Shown here: one piece after another, positions 22,625-33,308 of the stretch
Layout of the letters: every line of letters begins with the position of its first letter
How positions within the stretch are numbered: the first letter of the stretch is position 1
NCBI RefSeq assembly: GCF_026914265.1
Contig: NC_069130.1
Location: 14,527,886-14,591,885 of the forward strand
DNA length: 64,000 nt
Reading direction: 5' to 3'
Origin: Mya arenaria
Lineage: Eukaryota > Mollusca > Bivalvia > Myida > Myidae
The notes under the pieces: generated by a model
What the model was told of the DNA's origin: nothing
Database searches by the model: none
Seen by the model: the letters and a program-made list of their open reading frames with translations, nothing else
Program-made: the position numbers and the translations under genes

Positions 22625-23848
22625 ATCCAGACAGATACGTCAGCTGTGAGCAGAGTACAGTACCGGTGCAGAAGGTGTGACAAGGTTGGGCGTCGTTATC
22701 AGGTCGTGGCTCACATTCTCAAAGCCCATGTCCCTATCGAGAGAGTGCCTTTCTTTTGTACCAGGTGTTTCTTTCGATGCCAGGACAGAGACACCTTGTG
22801 GAACCATACGGAACGCTACAGGGGACACATCAATGAGGTCAAGAAGAACGAACCAACGGGTGAACTAAAGGACATCCTAAGGGCATCGACAAATCCTTGG
22901 TATGTAACGGACAAGGACATGGTAATAATTGATTGCGAGGTGCCTTCACCACAGGTCGTAGGTTTTGACGAGGACCCGTTTCAGAACAACGACGGACAAG
23001 ACCACACGTTAACTGCACCAAGCCCCAAGGGACCACCACCACCGAAAGTGTCGTCACTATCATCATTCAGGCCTGCACTTCAGCCATTTGGGAATGTGCC
23101 TGACTTTCGAGCAGTCCCATTGAAGGATAATTTGGCTAGTAAGATACCAGCACAGAAGATACCTAAAGTCCAGATACATTCAGGGCAAAATTCTGTCCCT
23201 GCTTTCAGCAGTGTTGTCCAACAACCATATGATGTCGCAGGGCATGGTCTGACTTACACTGATCTTGAGTCTGTCTCGATGTTTGATATTGGTCCCAACG
23301 TTAGACAGGTAGCCCAAAGTGATCAGCGAAATCAAATGCCGTCAACAGAGGTTGGTCACTTCATGGAAAATTCGTTTCCGGCCTTCCAAACTGCTGGGGA
23401 CATTCCTAGAAATCCAATCTTTGAGCAGAGAGAAACACGTACTCCCTCATACGAAAGGAAGCGCAAGGCAGTTGACATTGCACCTACCCCTTGCCTAGAC
23501 GAACAGCTCACGGAACTGGATCTTGTAATGCCAGTTTTGCAAGAATTGACTGACCCCTTATTTCTTGGGAAAACGCCTAAATGTGGAGAGGACCAAGCAG
23601 ACAACATCAAAACACCAATACAATTACAAGAGTCTATGGCTTCGATGGAAAAAAACATTGTTGCAGACATAGAGGCACAGACCGCAGTGTTCCTCTCCGG
23701 GTTTCAGAGGGTTTGTAAATCATTGGATGAAACAAACAAAGAGCTTTGCGGAATTGAACGCAAAGTCAATCATCTGGACCAGCAGATAAATGATAGTGAT
23801 AAGGAGAACACTAAGCATGTTAAGGGACAGATTAACAGGAAAAAATGA
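22625..23848 (+). CDS. ORF3: zinc-finger and coiled-coil accessory protein, element 1
   Basis: The function is not known. The frame is open from 22595 but has no ATG until about 110 codons in. Counting from the splice acceptor, residues 15-35 form a C2H2 finger (C15, C18, H30, H35), and residues 45-68 a second one (C45, C48, H61, H68) with a wide His spacing. The middle is Pro/Ser-rich and probably disordered, with a KRK basic cluster. The last 80 residues look like a coiled coil. There is no signal peptide or membrane segment, so it is not an envelope protein although it occupies the env position. Nucleic-acid binding is inferred from the fingers. The same frame is intact in element 2. Confidence 0.8.
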   Translation: MQTDTSAVSRVQYRCRRCDKVGRRYQVVAHILKAHVPIERVPFFCTRCFFRCQDRDTLWNHTERYRGHINEVKKNEPTGELKDILRASTNPWYVTDKDMVIIDCEVPSPQVVGFDEDPFQNNDGQDHTLTAPSPKGPPPPKVSSLSSFRPALQPFGNVPDFRAVPLKDNLASKIPAQKIPKVQIHSGQNSVPAFSSVVQQPYDVAGHGLTYTDLESVSMFDIGPNVRQVAQSDQRNQMPSTEVGHFMENSFPAFQTAGDIPRNPIFEQRETRTPSYERKRKAVDIAPTPCLDEQLTELDLVMPVLQELTDPLFLGKTPKCGEDQADNIKTPIQLQESMASMEKNIVADIEAQTAVFLSGFQRVCKSLDETNKELCGIERKVNHLDQQINDSDKENTKHVKGQINRKK

Positions 23849-23874
23849 AGGCTGCAGGAGCATCCCTTTTTATT

Positions 23875-23886
23875 AGTGGGAGGCAA
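23875..23886 (+). other. Polypurine tract, element 1
   Basis: AGTGGGAGGCAA lies directly before LTR2, where plus-strand DNA synthesis starts. The same word precedes LTR3 at 31820-31831. Confidence 0.65.
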
Positions 23887-25362
23887 TGTTGTGCCCGGTT
23901 TTGGGACACAAAAGACATTAATTTAAAGTTAAACTTGTTCTTGTTATTAACATAAATACATTATAAATGTAGCCTATACTATTTAAAGTAATCTTATTTA
24001 ACACTTACCCGATTTTATTCAGAACATGATGATATTCGGAGGGGTAAAAGTATCATGAACTGACTCTGTATTTACATTTGCCAAAAGTGCATTTCAGATA
24101 AACTTTACCCCACCCGGTAATTGTAAGCATTTAGTGAACGTTTTCAACAGATGCATGCTTTTAAATTTAAATCGTTCAACAATAGCTTTCCTCGATATGT
24201 TGGTTTTAAGATGCATTTGTTTTCCTCACCGCTGGTGCGACGTTATATCCATATTTCTTGCATTATTCATCGTAAAGTTTCTGTAGTCGCACAATGTCAG
24301 CCATTTTGTTTTTCTGCGCAACTTCCGCTCGTTTAAGGTCAAGTGCAGTCATGTATAAGGTGACTCATCTTTTTGATTTGTTTATGTTTACATTCCAAAA
24401 CTTAAGGCTATGTCCGGAGCCTTTCTTTGTATCAGTTACATATTTTTCCAAGATGGCTGCCTTTGATTCACTTAAACGTTCTATTTTGTGGCAGTCACAT
24501 GACTGCCATTCAAATCGTTGTCACTGCCATAATTTTTCTTGGCACTGCCAACGTTTTGGGTGGCATTGCCGTCATTCTTATTGGTAGTAGCGTTATGCCA
24601 ACTGTGCGAGTATAAAAGCGCCACGATTTTCGTTGGCAGGCAGTCTGAGTCAAGCATTTGTTCAGTGCAGAACCACGTTACGTTTGCTAAAGTAATAAAT
24701 CTGAGTTTCAACTGAAATAATTACAATAGTTACATTAAAGAACTACTTGATAAAATAATCACTCAGCAAACGTATAACTTATGTGACTTTGTATGAATTG
24801 ATCATTTATAAGTAGTTTTACTAACGTTCATTGACAAAGTCCTACTAGTGCAGTATACATATTGAAGATATAACGCACAGACAACTTTTATAAGCAAGTA
24901 GGGTGACTTTTGTGAGTTATATCGCTTAGATTGCATTACCAAAACAATATTGAAATCGCGTTGAACTACAGAAATAACACCGCTAGATTAATGAATAATA
25001 TAACAAATAAATTATATTATATTACGGGTTTTTCGGAATGTGCGCACCAGCGAAAACTAGTGACTTTTATTGAATATTATGATATAAATACATAATATTT
25101 CTGTATAAACATTTGTATCCAGTTCGAGTGATGTTTCACCTTTATTAATGCAATAAAACTGTTAAAACTTATAAACTGTTTTCAATACGTGGTTGACAAT
25201 TGGTACGAACTACAGAGTGTCTGCGTAATATCAGAGTTGAGTTGGTTACTTGAGAGCCAAGCTGAGCTTGTTCACACGGCCTACAATAAGTTGAAGCGAA
25301 GTTGTGATATAAATTTGCGTCGAGTACATTCACTAACGTGAAACTAGGGCGAGCCCCCTACA
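23887..25362 (+). repeat. LTR2, shared by elements 1 and 2
   Basis: A 1,476-bp LTR with the same ends as LTR1. It is the 3' LTR of element 1 and the 5' LTR of element 2, flanked on the left by a polypurine tract and on the right by a primer-binding site. It has one base fewer in the first 20 nt. It differs from LTR3 at about a dozen positions. Confidence 0.93.
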
Positions 25363-25365
25363 TTT

Positions 25366-25383
25366 TGGTGTCAGAAGTGGGAT
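25366..25383 (+). other. Primer-binding site, element 2
   Basis: The same 18 nt as in element 1, complementary to the 3' end of tRNA-Leu, 3 nt after LTR2. Confidence 0.8.
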
Positions 25384-25426
25384 TGGTTATTTTATACCAA
25401 TCCAGTGAGACGCATGTACGCATAAC

Positions 25427-26243
25427 ATGGCAAGCCAAGGAAGCGATGAAGAGGTTACCTTCCCCAGAACTAGAAGCCGGACAATGACGGGAGCAAGAGA
25501 GCAATCCGGTGAACAAGAGGAGGGTGGTGACTGCAGCCCATACCGCAACGCAAATTCTGTTGAGCGGCATACGCATCCTGACGTAAGCGAACCAGCCCAG
25601 GCGCAAATATCAGCAATGATGTCAGACATGGCTGGTGTTTTGAAAGAGGTGTTCATAGGGACAGACGTACACGGGACGAAGATCTCACAAGGCGATTCTT
25701 CGACGGTCTGCAAGATCAAGAAGCTAGGTTTGCCGTAGAGTTTAACAAGGAGCCGCGTAATATAAATGAGGCCGTGTTCCACGTGGTGAGCTGGATACAG
25801 ATGAAGGCTGGAGTGAGGGGTGATAGGGGCAGAAATGCAGCCAGACGCACTTTTGATGTTGATATTGACGTTGAAGAGCTAGGGGGTGAAAGTGAAGAGC
25901 AGTTACGACGAATGGCGGACGTGAAGACATTGCGATCTCAAGCCCGACAGCAAAACGGAAGGATGAGAGCAAACCCGCGTCACCCGACAACCAGCAACAG
26001 CTTCTAGAACGACTGTTGCAACGTGTTGAACATTTAGAACAGGCTGCGAGGCAAAATCGGCCACAGAGGAGAATGAACAACGTTGAGTGCTTCAATTGTC
26101 ACGAGCGAGGCCATTACGCCAGGGAGTGCATAAACAAACGCGTGGTGAAGCAGGAAAAGAGCGGTATGACTACCGAGAAACAAGAAAGCGGGGCTTTAAA
26201 CAGGCAGGGACCGTCTCTCGCGGCCAGAGGGGGGTCCAGTTAA
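25427..26243 (+). pseudogene. Gag of element 2, internally deleted
   Basis: The ATG and the first 75 codons match element 1. The next 642 bp, including most of the capsid-like segment, are gone with TT left at the joint, which shifts the frame. A further base is missing near 25944. The zinc knuckle CFNCHERGHYAREC is preserved in the frame ending at 26243. Confidence 0.9.
26195..26237 (+). promoter_or_regulatory. -1 frameshift signal, element 2
   Basis: TTTAAAC (26195-26201), a 6-nt spacer and the same GGACC/GGTCC and CTCT/AGAG stems as in element 1. The single A-to-G difference falls in the loop. Confidence 0.7.
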
Positions 26244-29200
26244 GTGAGAACATTGTAGTCAAAGGCCATATTTTTGTAGATAATGCAAGCACGCAGGCGG
26301 GGGTCCTTAAGAGCGGAGAGACACATGCGGACCTTGGCGATGGTATATACATCCGGGGCGAGGTGAATGGTGTTCCAGTTACCTTCACTGCAGACACCGG
26401 GGCGACGAGAACAATTGTATCGCATCGGTTGTATAACAAGATAAGTGACAAAGAACGACCGGTGTTGAGGGGGTCTACTCTTCTTCGCGGGGCGGGCGGT
26501 GCTCCTATTCGGGAGTGGGGTAAAGGTACTTTTAGGGTTACCTTGGGACCACTAGGTACGGAGAAAGAGCTCGCAGTGGCGGAGATAGAAGACGAGGCGC
26601 TTCTTGGTTACGACGTGTTGGTTGGCGGTGACGGTGGCCCGGCTGACCTACTTCTAAGCAAAGACCTTATTTTGCTTAATGGGTGTGAGATACCCTGCTT
26701 GCGGAAAGGTTATCTACAAAAGGTGAGGAAAGTGGTGGTGGCTGAGGACATTTGTTTGCCAGCGCAGTCTGAAGCCGTAGTTGATGTCTTTGTTGAGAGG
26801 ATAGAGGAGGATGACCTGGACGAGGAGGCAAACTACATTGTGGAAGCCACAGAATCGTTCAAGACAAGGTACCCGCTTTTGATGGCATCTACCCTCGTTA
26901 ACATCAACGGCTCCACTACATGTAAGGTGAGAATACTTAACCCATTCCTTACTGCGACAACCCTTAAACAGGATGCAGAGATAGGGATGGCTGAGCGAGT
27001 AGAGCGTGTAGTAAGCGTTTTGCCTCCTAAGGAAGATGCGAAGGAGGAAAGTAATGCGGACCGGGTCCGAAGGGTGCAGATCAGAAGCGCGACCGATGAG
27101 CAGCCAGTATGTATGGATATGCGGAGTGAAGTTGCTAAGGTTCCTGATCACTTGAAATCTCTGTTTGAGCGGTCGGCGACAGGCAGAAGTCAGCGCGAAC
27201 AAGAGGTATTGTCAGGTTTTTTAGTGAAGTACGGGGGCGCGTTTTCTAAACATGAATGGGACTTGGGTCTCACCGATTTAGCGGAGCACTCTACCAACAC
27301 AGGTGAGGCCCCGCCAGTAAAACAGCGGCCCAGACGAGTTGCAATTGCGCATGCTGATGAAGAGAAAAAGGCAGTTGAAGATTTACTCCAGAAGGGTGTC
27401 ATACGCAAAAGCACTTCCCCTTGGGCCTCACCAATTGTCCTTGTCAAGAAGAAATCAGGTGCAATACGACCATGTGTGGACTATAGAAAGGTCAATGAGC
27501 TAGTGAAACCAGATGGCTTCCCTTTGCCTAGAATTCAGGACTGCCTCGACGCAGTTGCGGGTTCCAACATATTTAGTAGTTTTGACCGTACAAGTGGTTA
27601 TTTTCAAATACCAGTAAAAAAGAGGACATCCCGAAAACAGCATTTTGCTGCAAATACGGACACTACGAGATGGTACGTATGCCATTCGTGCTCAATAATG
27701 CAAGTGGGACTTTTCAGCGTGTTATGGAACTCGCGCTGCAAGGGCTCCAGTGGGTCACTTGTCTGGTATACATAGATGACATCATCGTCTTTGGCCGCAG
27801 TTTTGATGAGCATATGACCAGAACAGCAGAAGTTTTAGACCGCATTGTAGCAGCCGGACTGAAGTTAAAGCCGGAGAAGTGTCAGCTATTGCAGACGGAA
27901 GTAACATTTCTTGGACATGTGGTCTCTGCTGAGGGTTTGCGTCCAGACCCGACTAATGTGGCCAAAATTCTAGCTTGGCCGCATCCAGTCAACGCTAAAC
28001 AAGTGAAACAATTTGTAGCCACTGGGTCTTATAACCGCCGCTTTGTGAAAATTTTTGCAAAGATTGCCCATCCATTGACCGAACTGACAAAAATCGACAA
28101 ACCATTTGTATGGAGCGATGATTGTGAACAGGCTTTCGCCAAACTGAAGCAGTGCCTGACAAGTCCCGATATTATGGGTTACCCTCGTAATGATGCTGGA
28201 CAATTTATCTTAGATGTTGACGCTTCTGGTACTGGCATAGGTGGGGTCTTGGCTCAATTACAAGATGGTCGAGAAAGAGTTATATCTTTTGCAAGCCGTG
28301 GGTTGAACAGAGCGGAGCGCAACTATTGTGTAACAGAGCGGGAGTTGTTGGCAGTCATCTTTTTCGTTCAGTATTTTCGCCAATACCTGTTAGGCCGGAA
28401 GTTCCGGGTTCGAACAGACCACCAGGCCCTCGTTTGGCTATTCAGGCTGAAGGAGCCTAATGGTAAGGTGGCTAGGTGGCTTGAAATATTGGCGTCATAT
28501 CAATTCGAGATTGAATACAGGCCTGGTCGTCTTCAAGGTCATTGTGACGCGTTGTCGAGATGTCCGGTTCCCAGCGATTGCACGTGCGACGCGGTTGACA
28601 CAGACGAGCCACTTAAATGCGGTCCATGCTCAAAGTGCAAACGACGGACGGAGATTATGCGCTTAGAGCCACCATTTCCAGTCAGAGGTGAAGAGATCAT
28701 TGCCCAGAAATCATTCGTTTCCGGAAGGGCCCAAACTATCGAACCCCCGGATGTTGGTGACCAAGACGCTATATCGGTGGTCAGAACGGTCGATGCGGAA
28801 AAGCCGTCAACATCATCCACCGAACCATCAAAACCCAGAGCTGTTTGCAATTGGTTAGATGGTTATCAAGCTGCAGATATCGCCAACATTCAATCCCGTG
28901 ACAGTGATCTTGAGCTGGTTTACACTGGGATGCTAGAGGCGCGCCGACCAAACAGAGAAGAGATGGCGTCCAAGAGCCCGGCGGCAAGGCACTATGATAT
29001 CATCTGGGAAAATCTGTCCTTAGTTGATGGTGTTCTTTACCGTAGACAGTCTCTAGAAAAGAAACCGCAGATGGTTGTGCCAAATGAACTAAAAGATGAA
29101 GTTATTGGCCTTGTCCACGATGGATTGACCGGCGGTCATATGGGGGTTAAGGCCACTAAGGCAAGACTCTTGGAAAGCTTTTATTGGTATATGATGAAGG

Positions 29201-30017
29201 AAGACGTTAAGCTTTACGTAAGTTCTTGTGACGTTTGTGAGGCGGACAAGCTTCCCCAGAAGAAGCCACGTGCACCAATGGGTCATGTTAGGGCCGGAGC
29301 TCCATGGGACATCCTCGCATTGGATTTTATGGGGCCACTTCCGGTTACGCCACGTGCTTGTCGCAGCTGATCATTTCACCAAGTATGTTGAGGTGTGGCC
29401 GGTCCCAAGCCAAACTGCAGAAGTGTGTGCAGACAGGATAATTAATGACATAGTGGCAAGATGGGGCACTCCTATAAGTATCCACACTGACCAGTGCTCC
29501 GCTTTTGAAAGTAACCTTTTCAAACAGCTGTGCGAGCAACTCGGTGTTAAAAAAAACGAGAACCAGTCCACGGCGTCCGCAGTGTAACGGCCAGGTGGAA
29601 CGATTTAATCGAACACTTGTTAAGATGTTAAAGTCATATCTGAAAGATTCCCAAGAAGATTGGGACCTCCATCTTGGTATTCTGGCGGGAGCATACAGGT
29701 CAACACCTAACAGGGCGACAACGCTGACACCTAATATGCTTGCCCTTGGACGCAATATTAGATTGCCGGCGGACCTGGTATTTCCATTGCACCATGTGAA
29801 GACAAGCAACACCGCCCTTGATTCTCCAGCAACATCGTATGTGAGAGAGCTGAAAGACAAAATGCTTCTTGCACATAGCGTAGCACGCGACCATATTGGG
29901 CGGGGTGCCAAGCGTAGCAAAGAGATGTATGATACTCGGGCATTCTTCACCGAATACAATGAAGGCGATTTAGTCTGGTGCTTACATGAGGCCCGTCATG
30001 TTGGAATTAACCCTTAG
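26198..30017 (+). pseudogene. Pol of element 2, broken in RT and integrase
   Basis: Protease (DTGA), the first half of RT, RNase H and the integrase zinc-binding region can all be read, but in successive frames: up to about 27622; then to 29370 with YIDD, RNase H and an intact HHCC region including the 8 bp missing in element 1; then to 29587; then to 30017. The acidic residue context HTDQG is HTDQC here. The final TAG and the 61-codon extension with the GPF motif (to 30203) match element 1. Confidence 0.9.
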
Positions 30018-30572
30018 CTAGAAAAGGCATACAGCGGTCCCTTTGTCATCACAAGCAAGCAGTCAAGGGTTAATTTTGTTGTACAAGTAGATAAAAAAGG
30101 GAAAACTAAAGTGTTTCATCATGACAAATTGAAGATGTACCAGGGGAGGTCTCCCTCTAAGTGGGTGACGGATGTCAAAATTCAACTTCAACAACAGTGT
30201 TAATTGGTGTATTATATGCAAACATAATACATGAGCTGAAAGTGTGTTTAACAGTTATACATATAAAAGAAGTTAAATATTGTTGTGAAAACTGTAAATG
30301 TACATACTAGATGCACATAAAGAGTAATAATGAGAACAAATAAATAGTAAAAAAAACAAAAAAAACAATGGTCTAACGGGCGTCCAGCCGGCGGATTTTG
30401 TAAAACGTTATAAAAAAACCCATTTCTGTTGTGAAACGCAAAAACAAAACATATGCAATTAACAAAATAACGCGTACGACTTTTGCGAATATACTTAGTA
30501 AGGTAAAGGCAATCAAGCGAGTCCTCCAGAGAATGTATATAAAGAGTTATAAAAACATTGTTGATTTTACAG

Positions 30573-31793
30573 ATCCAGACAGATACGTCAGCTGTGAGCA
30601 GAGTACAGTACCGGTGCAGAAGGTGTGACAAGGTTGGGCGTCGTTATCAGGTCGTGGCTCACATTCTCAAAGCCCATGTCCCTATCGAGAGAGTGCCTTT
30701 CTTTTGTACCAGGTGTTTCTTTCGATGCCAGGACAGAGACACCTTGTGGAACCATACGGAACGCTACAGGGGACACATCAATGAGGTCAAGAAGAACGGA
30801 CCAACGGGTGAACTGAAGGACATCCTAAGGGCATCGACAAATCCTTGGTATGTAACGGACAAGGACATGGTAATGATTGATTGCGAGGTGCCTTCACCAC
30901 AGGTCGTAGGTTTTGACGAGGACCCGTTTCAGAACAACGACGGACAAGACCACACGTTAACTGCACCAAGCCCCAAGGGACCACCACCACCGAAAGTGTC
31001 GTCACTATCATCATTCAGGCCTGCACTTCAGCCATTTGGGAATGTGCCTGACTTTCGAGCAGTCCCATTGAAGGATAATTTGGCTAGTAAGATACCAGCA
31101 CAGAAGATACCTAAAGTCCAGATACATTCAGGGCAAAATTCTGTCCCTGCTTTCAGCAGTGTTGTCCAACAACCATATGATGTCGCAGGGCATGGTCTGA
31201 CTTACACTGATCTTGAGTCTGTCTCGATGTTTGATATTGGTCCCAACGTTAGACAGGAAGCCCAAAGTGATCAGCGAAATCAAATGCCGTCAACAGAGGT
31301 TGGTCACTTCATGGAAAATTCGTTTCCGGCCTTCCAAACTGCTGGAGACATTCCTAGAAATCCAATCTTTGAGCAGAGAGAAACACGTACTCCCTCATAC
31401 GAAAGGAAGCGCAAGGCAGTTGACATTGCACCTACCCCTTGCCTAGACGAAACGCTCACGGAACTGGATCTTGTAATGCCAGTTTTGCAAGAATTGACTG
31501 ACCCCTTATTTCTTGGGAAAACGCCTAAATGTGGAGAGGACCAAGCAGACAACATCAAAACACCAATACAATTACAAGAGTCTATGGCTTCGATGGAAAA
31601 AAACATTGTTGCAGCCATAGAGGTACAGACCGCAGTGTTCCTCTCCGGGTTTCAGAGGGTTTGTAAATCATTGGATGAAACAAACAAAGAGCTTTGCAGA
31701 ATTGAACGCAAAGTCAATCATCTGGATCAGCAGATAACTGATAGTGATAAGGAGAACACTAAGCATGTTAAGCAGATTAACAGGAAAAAATGA
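30573..31793 (+). CDS. ORF3: zinc-finger and coiled-coil accessory protein, element 2
   Basis: The second intact copy of the accessory frame, beginning at the same splice acceptor (TTTTACAG ending at 30572) and again without an upstream in-frame ATG. Both fingers and the C-terminal coiled coil are preserved. I counted about nine amino-acid differences from the element 1 copy, including a one-residue deletion near the C-terminus, and only about three silent changes. The open frame in this otherwise defective element may therefore reflect recent origin and not selection since insertion. Confidence 0.78.
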   Translation: MQTDTSAVSRVQYRCRRCDKVGRRYQVVAHILKAHVPIERVPFFCTRCFFRCQDRDTLWNHTERYRGHINEVKKNGPTGELKDILRASTNPWYVTDKDMVMIDCEVPSPQVVGFDEDPFQNNDGQDHTLTAPSPKGPPPPKVSSLSSFRPALQPFGNVPDFRAVPLKDNLASKIPAQKIPKVQIHSGQNSVPAFSSVVQQPYDVAGHGLTYTDLESVSMFDIGPNVRQEAQSDQRNQMPSTEVGHFMENSFPAFQTAGDIPRNPIFEQRETRTPSYERKRKAVDIAPTPCLDETLTELDLVMPVLQELTDPLFLGKTPKCGEDQADNIKTPIQLQESMASMEKNIVAAIEVQTAVFLSGFQRVCKSLDETNKELCRIERKVNHLDQQITDSDKENTKHVKQINRKK

Positions 31794-31831
31794 AGGCTGC
31801 AGGAGCATCCCTTTTTATTAGTGGGAGGCAA

Positions 31832-33308
31832 TGTTGTGCCCGGATTTTGGGACACAAAAGACATTAATTTAAAGTTAAACTTGTTCTTGTTATTAACATA
31901 AATACATTATAAATGTAGCCGATACTATTTAAAGTAATCTTATTTAACACTTACCCGATTTTATTCAGAACATGATGATATTCGGAGGGGTAAAAGTATC
32001 ATGAACTGACTCTGTATTTACATTTGCCAAAAGTGCATTTCAGATAAACTTTACCCCACCCGGTAATTGTAAGCATTTAGTGAACGTTTTCAACAGATGC
32101 ATGCTTTTAAATTTAAATCGTTCAACAATAGCTTTCCTCGATATGTTGGTTTTAAGATGCATTTGTTTTCCTCACCGCTGGTGCGACGTTATATCCATAT
32201 TTCTTGCATTATTTATCGTAAAGTTTCTGTACTCGCACAATGTCAGCCATTTTGTTTTTCTGCGCAACTTCCGCTCGTTTAAGGTCAAGTGCAGTCATGT
32301 ATAAGGTGACTCATCTTTTTGATTTGTTTATGTTTACATTCCAAAACTTAAGGCTATGTCCGGAGCCTTTCTTTGTATCAGTTACATATTTTTCCAAGAT
32401 GGCTGCCTTTGATTCACTTAAACGTTCTATTTTGTGGCAGTCACATGACTGCCATTCAAATCGTTGTCACTGCCATAATTTTTCTTGGCACTGCCAACGT
32501 TTTGGGTGGCATTTCCGTCATTCTTATTGGTAGTAGCGTTATGCTAACTGTGCGAGTATAAAAGCGCCACGATTTTCGTTGGCAGGCAGTCTGAGTCAAG
32601 CATTTGTTCAGTGCAGAACCACGTTACGTTTGCTAAAGTAATAAATCTGAGTTTCAACTGAAATAATTACAATAGTTACATTAAAGAACTACTTGATAAA
32701 ATAATCACTCAGCAAACGTATAACTTATGTGACTTTGTATGAATTGATCATTTATAAGTAGTTTTACTAACGTTCATTGACAAAGTCCTACTAGTGCAGT
32801 ATACATATTGAAGATATAACGCACAGACAACTTTTATAAGCAAGTAGGGTGACTTTTGTGAGTTATCTCGCTTAGATTGCATTACCAAAACAATATTGAA
32901 ATCGCGTTGAACTACAGAAATAACACCGCTAGATTAATGAATAATATAACAAATAAATTATATTATATTACGGGTTTTTCGGAATGTGCGCACCAGCGAA
33001 ACCTAGTGACTTTTAATGAATATTATGATATAAATACATAATATTTCTGTATAAATATTTGTATCCAGTTCGAGTGATGTTTCACCTTTATTAATGCAAT
33101 AAAACTGTTAAAACTTATAAACTGTTTTCAATACGTGGTTGACAATTGGTACGAACTACAGAGTGTCTGCGTAATATCAGAGTTGAGATGGTTACTTGAG
33201 AGCCAAGCTGAGCTTGTTCACACGGCCTACAATAAGTTGAAGCGAAGTTGTGATATAAATTTGCGTCGAGTACATTCACTAACGTGAAACTAGGACGAGC
33301 CCCCTACA
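31832..33308 (+). repeat. LTR3 (3' LTR of element 2)
   Basis: A 1,477-bp LTR ending CCCCTACA, followed by non-element DNA starting ATACCAATC. The sequence before LTR1 ends AAGATAA, so no exact 4-6 bp duplication brackets the array (ATAA against ATAC at best). Confidence 0.92.

Larger units (their letters stand above)
15293..25362 (+). mobile_element. Ty3/gypsy LTR retrotransposon, element 1 (10,070 bp)
   Basis: Parts in order: LTR1 (15293-16769), a primer-binding site for tRNA-Leu, gag, pol (protease, reverse transcriptase, RNase H, integrase), a zinc-finger ORF3, a purine-rich tract and LTR2 (23887-25362). The pol domain order with integrase last is that of Metaviridae. LTR1 and LTR2 differ at about nine positions (roughly 0.6 percent), so the insertion is young if the two LTRs are original partners. 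The only private disabling lesion I found is an 8-bp deletion in the integrase zinc-binding region near 21290. LTR2 is shared with element 2. Confidence 0.95.
23887..33308 (+). mobile_element. Ty3/gypsy LTR retrotransposon, element 2 (9,422 bp, defective)
   Basis: It has the same organisation as element 1 and shares LTR2 with it. Internal DNA runs from 25363 to 31831. Lesions seen by comparison: a 642-bp gag deletion replaced by two bases (junction near 25652), a 1-base loss in gag near 25944, a 1-base loss in the RT region near 27622, a 14-bp loss in integrase near 29353 and a 1-base gain in an A run near 29555. ORF3 stays open. No target-site duplication flanks the whole tandem array. Confidence 0.93.

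Noticed and set aside
22483-22680. 65-codon lysine-rich frame between pol and ORF3, also at 30431-30628
   Set aside because: It begins with GTG, overlaps ORF3 in another frame and has no domain. It is conserved only as part of the element.
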